This document shows positions 31,700 to 41,775 of a stretch of DNA of 64,000 nt, in pieces. The notes beneath the pieces are model-generated. The model searched no databases and was not told where the DNA came from. It saw nothing but the letters and a program-made list of their open reading frames with translations. Numbering within the stretch: the first letter of the stretch is position 1; the number at the start of each line of letters is the position of its first letter. This DNA is from Sweltsa coloradensis. Taxonomy: Eukaryota; Arthropoda; Insecta; Plecoptera; Chloroperlidae. The translations under genes were made by a program, and so were the position numbers. The DNA lies in the NCBI GenBank assembly GCA_024449915.1, contig JAMZAV010000026.1, positions 682,001 to 746,000 of the forward strand. Direction: 5' to 3'.

Positions 31700-33040
31700 C
31701 CAATTAACATTATGTCGGAAACCTTTTTTCCCGAACAATACTTTTGTAATGCTAATCATTATACTCATCTATGAATATAATTTATGTAATTAGTAATCGA
31801 TTCTGATTGAAAATAGAAATTGCAAATATTTCATTTGTATTGTGGTGTACACATACACAACATTCATATTCGATTCAATTTAAGGAAATATAATATTATT
31901 ATTATTTGTTAGACTGTGTGGATGGAAATTTGTGTTTTTGGGTCGGGTCGGGTCGGGAAATGGTTGTTATAATACTGAATTTAAAATTGGATGTTTAATT
32001 TTACTTGCGAATAATCTAGCATTATGGTTTTATCACAAATACTTTTATATTGTTTGTAGCTTATTTTGATTGAACGGCATTTTATAGAAAGCTGTAAATT
32101 AAAAATTGTCTGGACCGGCACCTCCACCATATCCCAAAAATACGTTTTATTGCCCGAAAATCGGGTACCTTCTTTGGTTGTCCCAAATACCCGACCCATA
32201 ATTTTGGGTGCCCGCACATCACTAAAATTTATAGATTTGTTAATACAATGTTAAAGTTAATGGATAATGCTTTATACCCCGATCGAAAGCAGTTTTTGAC
32301 CGACTTTGAAAAGTCAAGAAACAAATATCTCACTTTAGTGTTTCCACTGCTTTCTCTGCCTTCAAATGTTTAATTCCTTATGAATTCCGTCGGACGGAGC
32401 GTTTTACTTGTTAGAGTCCCCCCCTCCCCTCTCACTGTCACTGAATACCTCTTAATTGTCGCTGACGACTGCGGGACTAGGCCTAGCCCGAGCACCACTT
32501 AGCGGCCCGAGTCATCAATGGTGCTTCATTTAGCAGCCAGCCAGGCAAATTGCGACCCTACAACACTCCCTGCGAAGAATGCCAGCCTTTCCCTTCCACT
32601 TCCTACCCGCCACTTATAGGCAATTTTATTAAAACTGTAAATTAGAACTGGATGCCATTATTTCAAATTTTAAATTAAAAAACAAAATGCACGATCACCT
32701 ATTTAAATCCACTCCTGCCTTATTTAAATTTCCAATTTACCTAACAATGAACACACACTATTTTGTTTTAAATCCGATTATGCCGTCGATAGAGAACAAC
32801 GGCGATGCAGGCGCACGTTTTGAACGGCACAGTGGGGGCTAATGAATATAATAGATACGATGTAATGTAACAAAGCATTGTTACAACAGATGCGTGACAC
32901 TGCTGGGCGGGTGCTGACGGCTAGATGAATAATAAACAGACGGGATATAGCTGCCAAGCTGGCGTTCGCATCCCGTTGCATCAAACTCGACTCTAAGTTG
33001 ACGCCTTCATTTGTCCGTCTGTTCGTCTGTACGTCCGTCC
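31700..33040. other. No gene; one 18-bp motif
   Basis: AT-rich DNA with GGGTC repeats at about 31938-31958 and a core copy with one C missing (ACCGGCACCTCCACCA) at 32114-32129. Overlapping frames at 31981-32254 on both strands cross it and are not supported. Confidence 0.5.
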
Positions 33041-33046
33041 GTCTCA

Positions 33047-33094
<48 letters not shown>

Positions 33095-33100
33095 GTCTAT
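33047..33100. repeat. (GTCT)n microsatellite
   Basis: About a dozen CTGT units with one CTAT interruption near the end. It accounts for the Ser/Val/Cys/Leu-rich frame on the plus strand and the Asp/Arg/Gln/Thr-rich frame on the minus strand. Confidence 0.95.
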
Positions 33101-33183
33101 CAATATAGCTGTCTCTGTGTCTGTTCATGTGTCTCTGCCTGTTTGATTGCGTTTTTTTTTTTTACATTTTTGTTCAGAATGTG

Positions 33184-33420
33184 TAACAAGGTATTGTGTA
33201 ACAGCGTCCCGACGCTTGTTTTTGTTACATGTAGAATGTGTAACAGTGTAACAGCGTCCCGACGCCTCCTTCTGTTACATGTAGATTGTGAACAGTGTAA
33301 CAGCGTCCCGACGCCTCCTTCTGTTACATGTAGATTGTGAACAGTGTAACAGTGTCCCGACGCCTCCTTCTGTTACATGTAGATTGTGTAACAGCGTCCC
33401 GACGCCTCCTTCTGTTACAG
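33184..33420 (+). repeat. 49-bp minisatellite of acceptor-like units
   Basis: Five units spaced 50, 49, 49 and 42 bp contain TGTAACAGCGTCCCGACGC, CTCCTTCTGTTACA and TGTAGATTGTG. TGTAACAG and CTGTTACA are complementary, so each unit can fold. The CCTCCTTCTGTTACA part resembles a 3' splice site tract. It is followed by T in the internal units and by G only in the last, which gives the AG that abuts the exon candidate at 33421. Confidence 0.9.
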
Positions 33421-33535
33421 AGACGGCGATGCTGCTACCTGCCTCGCTCAGCAAGAGTCGCAAGGTCAACGATACCACCGATATCAGAAGTAACCTGCGT
33501 CTCCGCTACCCCAAGGACCCTGCCGACCATATCGA
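33421..33535 (+). CDS. Candidate internal coding exon, unknown protein
   Basis: 115 bp lie between a pyrimidine-rich acceptor (CCTCCTTCTGTTACAG) and a consensus donor (GTGAGTACT at 33536). In the frame with 2 leading bases it is open and encodes about 37 residues, including SKSRKVNDTTDIRSNLRLR and then YPKDPADHI. Third codon positions are strongly GC-rich (CTG, CTC, AGC, AAG, GTC, AAC, ACC) against an AT-rich background, which is the best coding signal in the window. Inferred intron phases are 1 upstream and 2 downstream. I do not recognise the protein. It is basic and hydrophilic with no membrane segment. Neighbouring exons were not found, so they would lie outside the window or have been missed. 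A chance open stretch is the alternative. A second frame is also open, which lowers confidence. Confidence 0.45.
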
Positions 33536-33725
33536 GTGAGTACTCCCAATAGAAGTACCCTATGAGTTGAGTTCCCTACATATACATACATATACATTGT
33601 ACCAATGATCATTGAATAATAATAATAATAAAATAAAATAACCAAATAAATAGAATCGTCTTGGATATTCGTACGCGAGAATAACTAGTATCCAATTCTT
33701 TAATTTACATTATTTCGAAGCGAAC
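33536..33725. other. Possible intron start, AT-rich
   Basis: If the exon is real this is the start of its downstream intron. It holds a short AATAAT/AAATA-type simple repeat at 33616-33650. Confidence 0.35.
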
Positions 33726-33960
33726 TTCCCTAAAAAGCATCACTTTTCTATCAATTGTGTGTTTTTGTTGACATTACCCTTCAACAAGGATTCTACAGAA
33801 TGTTTTTGGTGACCCTGTGAGTAAGGGGTGAGTGGTTAGCCCACCACAAAGTTTGAAAATGTATGACCCGGCGCCTCCACCAATTGTAATACAAATTATT
33901 TAATTTTTCTATTCTTCTCCGACGATCTTTCGGGTCATCCCGTTACGTACTCTTGCTTGT
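33726..33960 (-). repeat. Dispersed repeat with the 18-bp motif
   Basis: It contains AAGCATCACTTTTCTATCAA, TTTTTGTTGACATTACCCTT, TTTTTGGTGACCCTGTGAG, a core at 33866-33883 and CTTCTCCGACGATCTTTCGG. The same sequence blocks in the same order are found at 24236-24600, making it a full-length family member in the minus orientation. Confidence 0.7.
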
Positions 33961-34147
33961 TATTTCTAGTAGACTATCCTCAGAAGTACAGTACACGGTC
34001 GAGTATAGGTAAGCCACTCTTCTAAGGTGGGTGGTACATGAACAACTCATGGACGCTAAGTGCTCTGGTATCGAAGTTGTTGGAATTGAGTGCGACAAGA
34101 TAGAAGCTGGTTATAACCTGCACTTACTCTCGCGTGGAGACAGCTTC

Positions 34148-34232
34148 GCGACCCGGGAGTCGAACCCAGTTCTGTGACGTCACAGTATGGGAGCCTCCGA
34201 CATTGAACTGTATGCATGTCGGCTAGCAGAGC
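34148..34232 (-). repeat. tRNA-like remnant containing a palindromic CRE
   Basis: On the minus strand CTGGGTTCGACTCCC is a good B box, and CTGCTAGCCGACATG could be a decayed A box about 60 nt upstream. Between them is a 14-bp palindrome CTGTGACGTCACAG with a full CRE at 34175-34182. A tRNA fold is not obvious. Confidence 0.4.
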
Positions 34233-34317
34233 GTACGTATACTCCACGAGGAGCTTGAACTCATTCAGGGCTATATAGTGTGTGACAAGGTTTCAAACTA
34301 TGCAGGCACGGGCAATT

Positions 34318-34545
34318 CTATAGCAAATTTATTTATTAATTAATTAATTTATTTATTTATTTATTAATTAATTTATTTATTTATTTATTTAGTATTTGTT
34401 TATTTAAATATTTATTTATTTTTTATTTATTTTGTTATATATATATATTTATTTATTTGTTAGTTAGTTAGTTTTTAATTTATTTATTCAAACGTCTATC
34501 CTATTTGGTTTTTTAAAGTGTTTTGGGCCTTACCCAACTTTTATT
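34318..34545 (-). repeat. TTTA-rich tract with non-LTR tail-like end
   Basis: ATTT/AATT simple repeats at 34325-34490 are followed by CAAACGTCTATCCTATTTGG. This matches the AACGTCTATCCTATTCAG block of the repeats at 10931 and 41492, so it is a truncated third copy with a long tail. Confidence 0.6.
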
Positions 34546-36835
34546 TGAAACGTTAACTAAAGTTTCCTGCGATAGAATATGATTGCTTACAAACATTTCT
34601 TTCGTAATACCTCTTGAAGGCTGGCAAGTGTGATATCGTGTAAAAGAAGCTCTCCATGCACTATCCTCCTGACCTGAAGCAATATTTCATTATTTTACTT
34701 CATGATTCATTACCTAGAGGAAAAGAAGAACAAAAAAGAAAAGTTATATTTCATTTTCGTTTACAGCGAAGTTTCCCTTTTCCTCTAGCTCACAATAATA
34801 CGGCGGTGTGTGCGAGTGAAGATGTTGCTATCTCCCCTGTGCACGTATATTATTTCCACTTGTTTGCCCCCTAGGATGCGAGGTATTACTTATTGCGGGG
34901 ACGAAGACGTGTTAAAACCAGTTCCGCTCTTTATAACATGGGGGTGTTTTTGTTTTTAACGATAAATTCACGGCATGGTCTGGAATGGTTTGCGCATAAA
35001 ATAAAACCCTCCTTCCACTGGAAAGTTACTACAAGTGTTCGCACGGCGGCAATCGAGAACGTTATTCGCCGTAAAAACTCGAGTTGGGTGTTTTTATTAG
35101 AGAGTAAAGTACGCATCAAGGGAACTAGCTGGGCTATACGTGATAAAGAGTGTTGATGAATTATTTCGAACCTGTCATTTCAACGTTCTAGTTCCTGACG
35201 TAATGTCAATATTCAGCTGTCAATTTATATGTTGAGCGTTTTGAACAGTAAATTTAATGAGAAATGTATTGGTTTATTACAACAAAAAAAATGTCAAAAG
35301 ATAACTTGAAAATTGATGAGAACTCAATTAAAGTCAGACTCAGATATTTATCCAAACATGATAAAGCATTTTATTGTGAAAAATAAATTGAATGAATGGT
35401 CCTATACATTCAACCAGTAAATTAATTTTATTTTTCACATCCCTTTCTTGTAATACTTACGAAGTTACGATGCTTGCAAGAAACATTTATAAGAATCGTA
35501 AAGATAGTTTATCAAAATAACATTTTGGAACATATGCCCTGTAGATACAATGTGTTTTGATAATAATTATGATGTTAGGTAGGCCTAATGTTATTTTCCT
35601 TATTTAATATTAGTACCAGCGTTTAATTAGTTCACAATAATATATTGTTTTAGTACTTTAGTTAAGACTGGAAGCAAGGCACAATGTGTTATGGGGCATT
35701 GCTCTAATCTTACTTCCAACAATGTGTAGAGCCTATGTTGTTGAAATGTACCTTACATATTGTAAATAAAATATTAATAATAAAAGAAATGATAAGATTT
35801 TAAATTTCACATTTTCAGCGTTTTGAAATCTCAAAGTAAGCGCTTAGTACTTGGTTTATACATTCTTGTCTTTTAATTAAAATGAGTGAACGTAAATTGT
35901 TGATTAAAACCCAATAAAGAATTATTTATAATTCATCCACGGTGAGTAATTAATAAATTAATTCGTAATCGCTATGGCCAAACTTTAGTTTTAAAAAAAC
36001 ATTTTTGCATGGTTTCTAGATTCGCGAACTTTGTATTTAACATCAATAAGGGATGAAGTCTGCACGTTTCGTTTCATGTTATTCGTGTAGGTAATGGAAG
36101 TGAAATTGTATCGGTCATTGAGGTGAAAGCGCCGAGTGCAAGTTAGTTTTATCGGAGTTATATTTTATGCGATGGGCTCCCGGTTACAGCGAACCGACCA
36201 TGAATGGCAAAGGTCAGTTATTCCCAGCATGGCGTATCAAAATGCTAACGTCCCTAACGTATTGGGATCGAAACCCCATAAAGTTTGTAGCAAAATATAT
36301 AAAAAGCACTATGCTTGTCCAATATACGTAATGTGCTCATCCAATTCCGTAGACAAATTACATTTCAGTTTTTGTCTCGGTTTTGTTGCTTTTAGTAACT
36401 ACAATTTGCATCTCCTGCCGTTCATCGTAATAATATGCAACACTTTAATGAAATTGTTTCTTCATGTATTATGAGAACGAAATAAATTTATACATTTGCA
36501 TCAAACAATAATACCATCTGTAATGTTAGCAAAATAAAAATACTTCAAATGAATACAAATAAAAATATCAACAATTACATTTTCATATTATTATATTATT
36601 ATACTTTTGCGATGAAGAAAAATTAAATATTCTGACGGTAAGTTTTGTCACGTCGCAGTGTGAATAAATTATTAATTGATTTATTTATTAATATTAAGAA
36701 ATATGTTTTTCTTCGAAAATTATATTGTTCTTTATTATAGTTCTAATGTCACACGTCAACATTTTCGACAAATTTTCGTTAAAAGTTTCCTTATTTTGTT
36801 ATAATTAAATTTCACAAAAATGTTTTTGTTGTATA
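34546..36835. other. No gene supported
   Basis: AT-rich DNA. The 87- and 112-codon frames (34893-35156, 36136-36474) have no domains, no splice sites in place and no codon bias. No shared repeats recognised. Confidence 0.5.
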
Positions 36836-36837
36836 AT

Positions 36838-37200
36838 AAAGCGAGCGAAGCGAGCGTTTCCATTTGACTCTGCCGGAAAAATTAGTCACTGGTTTTTTTT
36901 TTTTTTTTTTGTTTGTTTGTTTGTTTTTTTTTTGTTTTTTTTTTTTTTGTTTGTTTGTATGTCTCGCGATAACGTTCGAACGGAGGCTCGGATCGAGTTG
37001 AAATTTTGACCATCCGCAAGCTTTGTTCTCGATTGAATGCCATTAGTTTTGTGGCAAAATCGTTCAAAAGTTAAAAAGTTACATTAAAGTTAATCGAAAG
37101 TTTTTTTTTCAAACTAACCGGCGACAAAATCTGAGATAGCCAAATCATTTAGAATGTCCGTCCGGTCACGAATATGTTAATTTTAGTTTGATCCGATAAG
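36838..37200 (+). repeat. GAGCG-type repeat with T/TTTG core
   Basis: AAAGCGAGCGAAGCGAGCG is followed by a 60-nt T/TTTG tract (36894-36958). Next comes CGTTCGAACGGAGGCTCGG, then TCGAGTTGAAATTTTGACC. It follows the same plan as the elements at 31445 (minus) and in the composite units from 50498. A frame translated through the tract is not a gene. Confidence 0.65.
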
Positions 37201-37204
37201 TAGT

Positions 37205-39060
37205 GTAGATGGAAATTACATTATAACAAAAGTAACGTTGCCATGGCAACGAAAAGACGCGCGAAGTTTCTAATGCACTGCCACCTAGAAGTAATCAAAA
37301 TACTTTCGAGGAAGCAGTCTATTATTTGTCACCAAAGAGTTTAAATATTTTTCCCAATGAGTCAAGGTCCTCTAGATGGCGGTGGATTTTATCCACAAAG
37401 TAAAGATTTACATACGGGTTTACCCAAATACCTTGGCAATAATAAATAATATCGGAAAACATGGCCCTGTGGACAGCGAACGTCGCAAATTTTAAAATTT
37501 AATAAAATGTGCATTGTGGGTCTAGCTATAGCACGTGCTCGCTATCAACGCGTCCAACTGAGCGTTTCCTAGTAAATTTATACATACTATGTCATTAATA
37601 TATTGATGTGATTTGATTTGATTTGATTTGCAACAAGCTGGTAGCTACTAATAGTTATTTTAAAAAAAATATTTAAACATAATATAGCATAAATAAATTT
37701 TTTGACGAACTGTGTGTGGGGGGGGGGGGGGGGGGGATTCCGGTGTACTGTACCCCCACGATGAGTGCACCCCACACATAATAAATAAACCGCTCGTTAT
37801 TTCTCCGCTCGATGGTATTGGCTTGTTTCTAGATCTCTCGTAGAAAGATTTTCTCGTAGCTCGACGTTTCGCAGACTGAATTATCGTCAGCTTCAGGAGC
37901 TGTGAATCACACATGGGGGAAAACACATTTGTCAACAGTCAGCTAAAGGTAGATACATTTTTCCCAGACACGCAGGAAATACAATCAAATATTTTAGAGA
38001 ATCGAGTGCTGTGTAACCTGGTGATTGATTAATGCTTCCCTTTCCCTCAAGATCTTACTCTCCATCTAAAAAACATCGGTTCTTGGCGTTTAGAATGTTT
38101 ATTTGAATTTTGTGTTTCGTTATTATTATACTTAAAAAAGAGTTACTTGATTTCACAGATGATCAATTAATTTAAATGTTCTGTAAGTTACAAAAATAAT
38201 TGTGATAAAAGTCCGTTTAAAAAAAATAAAAAATAAAGAAGCCATGATTTCGTGCATTAAAAAAAACACTCAAAAAGTTTTTAAAAAATGTAAAAAATAA
38301 AATTCGTTGCTCGCAAGTTTTGTAAACAATACTTTGTTTAAAGTTTATATGGTTGAATTCAGCTGAATGTTCTTGTTTTTCTCCCCATGTTTCCTGGTCT
38401 TAGATAAGAGATGTTAAATGATATCCGGGGGTTGTAAATTAGCCCGGGGGATGGGGGTGATATCTTAGACCACCCGCACTTCCACAACGCACTGAAACCA
38501 AACGAAGTGACGACGATCGTAAAATTAGCAGCCGATCTTTCGAGCGATGGCGACGACTTTTTATTGTCCAGCTTACTATGGTGGTCTGAGGCTTTGCTGT
38601 GATGAAGGGGTCACATAGATGTGAGGCCCGCAGTTGGAAGGAGTGAGTAATGTGATTAACTCGGCCACTTCCCGAACACTTTTTACAGTCGCGTTGATGG
38701 ATGAACGTATTCGGCCTGTCTACCTGCATATTCTTCTATCCGAAAAATCACAAATTACAAATATTCCTCGATTTACCAAAAAAACTTTTGTCAGGTCAAA
38801 GTTAAGAGATTTTGAAGTTTCCCTAACAATGTGAACGATCGCAGATGTCGGTTGTCCAGCGAACAAAAATTATAGAAAAGTCATCCGAGCTCTTTTTCTC
38901 AGCGTAGTCAAATTGAAGTTTTCGCAACACTCTTCCAAACAAAGCTTTTTTTAGTTACTTTACACTTAACGTTGTTTACAAACTTTTTTTAGTAAGACAA
39001 TAGCCAACTGGAGACATATTGAAATATGCAACCCTTAAATAATGAGAATCATCATTAAAA
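37205..39060. other. No gene supported; G19 tract
   Basis: Holds a TTTGA microsatellite at 37612-37630 and a G19 tract at 37718-37736. At about 38690 and 38880 there are GTTGATGGATGAACG and AATTGAAGTTTTCGCAAC fragments reminiscent of the GAGCG-type repeats. Frames over the G tract are artefacts. Confidence 0.5.
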
Positions 39061-39064
39061 TAAA

Positions 39065-39235
39065 AATATTTAGACCAAACACTGTTTTTAGGTATATTCA
39101 ATGGGATATTTCGATACTTTTCATATTGTGTCTTTCTCAATCTTAAAAGTAAGTTGGACAAAGACACTTGAAAAGTGTCGAAATATCGTATTAAATATAC
39201 CTAAGAAGTAAGAACAGTGTTTAGTCTAAACATTT
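39065..39235. repeat. Imperfect inverted repeat, arms about 75 bp
   Basis: The left arm has AATATTTAGACCAAACACTG, AGGTATATTCAATGGGATAT and TTCGATACTTTTCA. The right arm is its complement, ending CAGTGTTTAGTCTAAACATT. It is probably a fold-back element with a short loop. No coding content. Confidence 0.8.
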
Positions 39236-39239
39236 TCCT

Positions 39240-40040
39240 TTTAGTGTTCTATTTACCTGTTCCACTAGTTTCTTTTTTATACTGAGTACCATATTATTAC
39301 ATCAAGCAGGCCCATTGTTCTATTGTAATACCTAAGTAAACGCGGCGCAATGCACGGAAAAGCGATATTTCTTTTGTCGACGTTATTCTGTGTTGTTGTT
39401 TACTATATCATGGTAAAAACGTTGCTCTGTTTGTGTAACCTACCTGTTATTTATAAATAAGTCGCGATGTTAATCTCTGCGGCTAAACGGTTTGGGTTAG
39501 TTAGGGGCGTAATTACGATGCGGTAAGTATAGACCGCACGATCCGCTGCAAATAAGATTAGCATCAGAGTGGCCTATCACGTCATCGGATCACTTGACGG
39601 ACGGGGGTTAACGAACGCTTCAGAATATAGGCTTGGACGATACTATTGAGTTAACCTCGCATGATTATACGCATTTATATCGGGGATGGGTATGGAATTA
39701 CTTTAATAAAGAGTTTTGAGATAAACGGGATAATTTGGGCTTCAGTCCCCAGTCGTTTGGAGAATTGCGTTAAATCGGCGTGTGTGTGGACATAGATTGT
39801 GTTAGGCGCTCGCTCGTGGCCAACCCGATTGGTTGATTAGTTCTTTACTCTGATTGTTGTTCTTCCCGTAAGCTTAGTCACAGCTTCTAAATTATTCGGA
39901 TAAAAATCGACCCGTGCTTTTAGCCAAATTACATTTAAAATTACGTGTTTGGGACCTTACCAAATCTAAACCCACAATATAAATGTAATTAATAAATGTA
40001 ATTATTTGTTAATTACTACTACTATTTGTAATTATTTGTT
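39240..40040. other. No gene supported
   Basis: Single-copy DNA ending in a short ATTTGTTAATTACTACTA simple stretch at about 39990-40040. No exon or RNA gene. Confidence 0.45.
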
Positions 40041-40044
40041 AATT

Positions 40045-40215
40045 GCCGGGTTCGAGTCCCGGCCGAGGCAAACAGGTTGTGTGACAGCTCCGGGTTCGAG
40101 ACCCAGCTGTGGCAAACAGGTTGTGTGATAGAGACAGCTCCTGGTTCGAGACCTGGTCGAGACAAACAGGTTGTGTGACAGCCCCGGGTTCGAGTCCCGG
40201 TCGAGGCAAACAGGT
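40045..40215 (+). repeat. Four-copy array of tRNA T-arm (B-box) units
   Basis: TTCGAG occurs at 40051, 40095, 40145 and 40189, a unit of 44 bp (one of 50). Each unit carries a T-arm hairpin of the type CCGGGTTCGAGTCCCGG, then CGAGGCAAACAGGTTGTGTG. The stems show compensated changes (CCGGG/CCCGG, CTGG/CCTGG) alongside some mismatches. No A box, anticodon arm or acceptor stem is present, so these are not tRNA genes. Overlapping frames on both strands in this segment are by-products. Confidence 0.85.
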
Positions 40216-41490
40216 ATCCCCACACGGACACTTAGACAAACCACTTGCACCACTTGATACACTCTCCAAGGAATGTGATTTAGTTGAGTATGCATCTTCT
40301 TGTATCTTCTTGTGGAACGTCGTCGTGGTCTACTGCCGCATCGCGTCATGACGAAGTTCTCCTAGCTACTCTTGTGTTATAAGGTGCTTGGATTGTATAT
40401 TGTGTTACGTTTGTACTTCTAGAAACGTAATTTGTGTAACGTTTGTAAACTATAGGCGATACATTTTTCATGCCTACGAGGTGTAAATTTTTGTCATTGA
40501 GTAACATTAAATTTTAACACTTGTTTGAACATTTACAGTATATTTTTAAACAGTCTGCCTTACATTAGTGCCTTAAAGACACAGAATAACAAAAATTAAT
40601 TAATTAATATTTATTTTATACAAATTACGTTTAATAATAAGTAAAATTAGTCACAGATTATGAAAAAATGAAATGAAATGAAAAATGAAGTGAGAAGTAT
40701 GATTTGTGAAGTATAAAAGTAACAAATATTGATTTATACTTGTGACTTCTTGCTTTGGCCATATAGATGATTTCTAAAAATCAAAATCGATCCCTTTAAT
40801 TAAAGCAAATTAATATAATATCAAAACTCACAACAAAATGCATAGGCCCTAACACGAACATTCTCATAGAATAGACTCAAATTTAGTTTCATAAATACAC
40901 ATTTAAGTTTACAATCCCAATCAGTTTGTACTCTACTTAAAACTTATATTGACAAATTGTCATATGTATTTAATACACTGCAATTTGTGTGACACTGCTT
41001 GATTTTGGTTTGTATTTGTTTTTTATTAAAACGTTACGTCCTAAATTATGGAAATTGACATCAATGCTTTTAATGTATGGGGATCCGTGTGTACATACGT
41101 ATGCTTCTCTCATGCAGGAAAATAAACATTGAACGGTGCTGGTATATTACTCAAAGTATGTGTGTAATGGGTGTGCTAAGCTAGTGCACACATCACTGGT
41201 AATTATGTGACAACACAAACCGTAGCTGGTCGGTAACGAGGTTGGTTAACTAGATGCGAGCGACTAACAATATGTTGTGATATTAGGCCCATCTATCTAC
41301 CGGAAATTAGTTTTAGATCCGGTCCGCTTAAATCATTTACTGATTATCATTAGCAGACCCCACCCACTCACACATTGACATAGGTAGGGAGGGGGGGGGA
41401 GGGGACTTTGACCTGTGATTGCATCACGCCCCTTTCTACGTGTCACCTGATGGAATAGCTAAGCTTCTTATGAGAATATTCTTGACGCGC
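40216..41490. other. No gene supported
   Basis: AT-rich single-copy DNA, with a G-rich patch at about 41386-41403. Nothing recognisable. Confidence 0.5.
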
Positions 41491-41491
41491 T

Positions 41492-41537
41492 GTTTTTTAT
41501 TTTTTATTTATTTATTTATTTATTTATTTTTTATTTT

Positions 41538-41590
<53 letters not shown>

Positions 41591-41775
41591 GTCTATCCTA
41601 TTCAGTTGAAAAACTTATTTACAAAGGAGGACAACTAAATAAATCTACTTACATAGATACAGATACAGCAATGAACTAACAGTTAAGTAAATATTTGAAG
41701 TACTAATTACTACTAACTACTAAAACAATGATTTTGGTAACAAATTCAAAAAGGATATTAAATTCAATTGATTAA
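41492..41775 (-). repeat. Non-LTR 3'-end-like repeat, copy 2, with long TTTA tail
   Basis: A TTTA microsatellite (41492-41588) is joined to AACGTCTATCCTATTCAGTT, ACAAAGGAGGACAACTAAA, ATATTTGAAGTACTAAT and TTCAAAAAGGATATTAAAT. This is the same order as at 10931. The long A/T tail and minus orientation fit retroposition. Confidence 0.65.

Noticed and set aside
32778..33340. Frames of 109-116 codons on both strands
   Set aside because: They are translations of the GTCT microsatellite and the 49-bp minisatellite.
33184..33420. CRISPR-like array
   Set aside because: The units are contiguous near-identical repeats without unique spacers, in an animal-type genome.
34318..34490. Regulatory AT-rich tract or scaffold attachment region
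   Set aside because: Fully explained as an ATTT/AATT simple repeat attached to a truncated retrotransposon-like tail.
37587..37935. Pro-rich minus-strand frames
   Set aside because: The Pro runs come from a G19 homopolymer on the plus strand.
40022..40351. Four overlapping frames of 69-105 codons with RDSNPG-like repeats
   Set aside because: They are translations of repeated tRNA T-arm sequence, a common artefact of tRNA-derived repeats.
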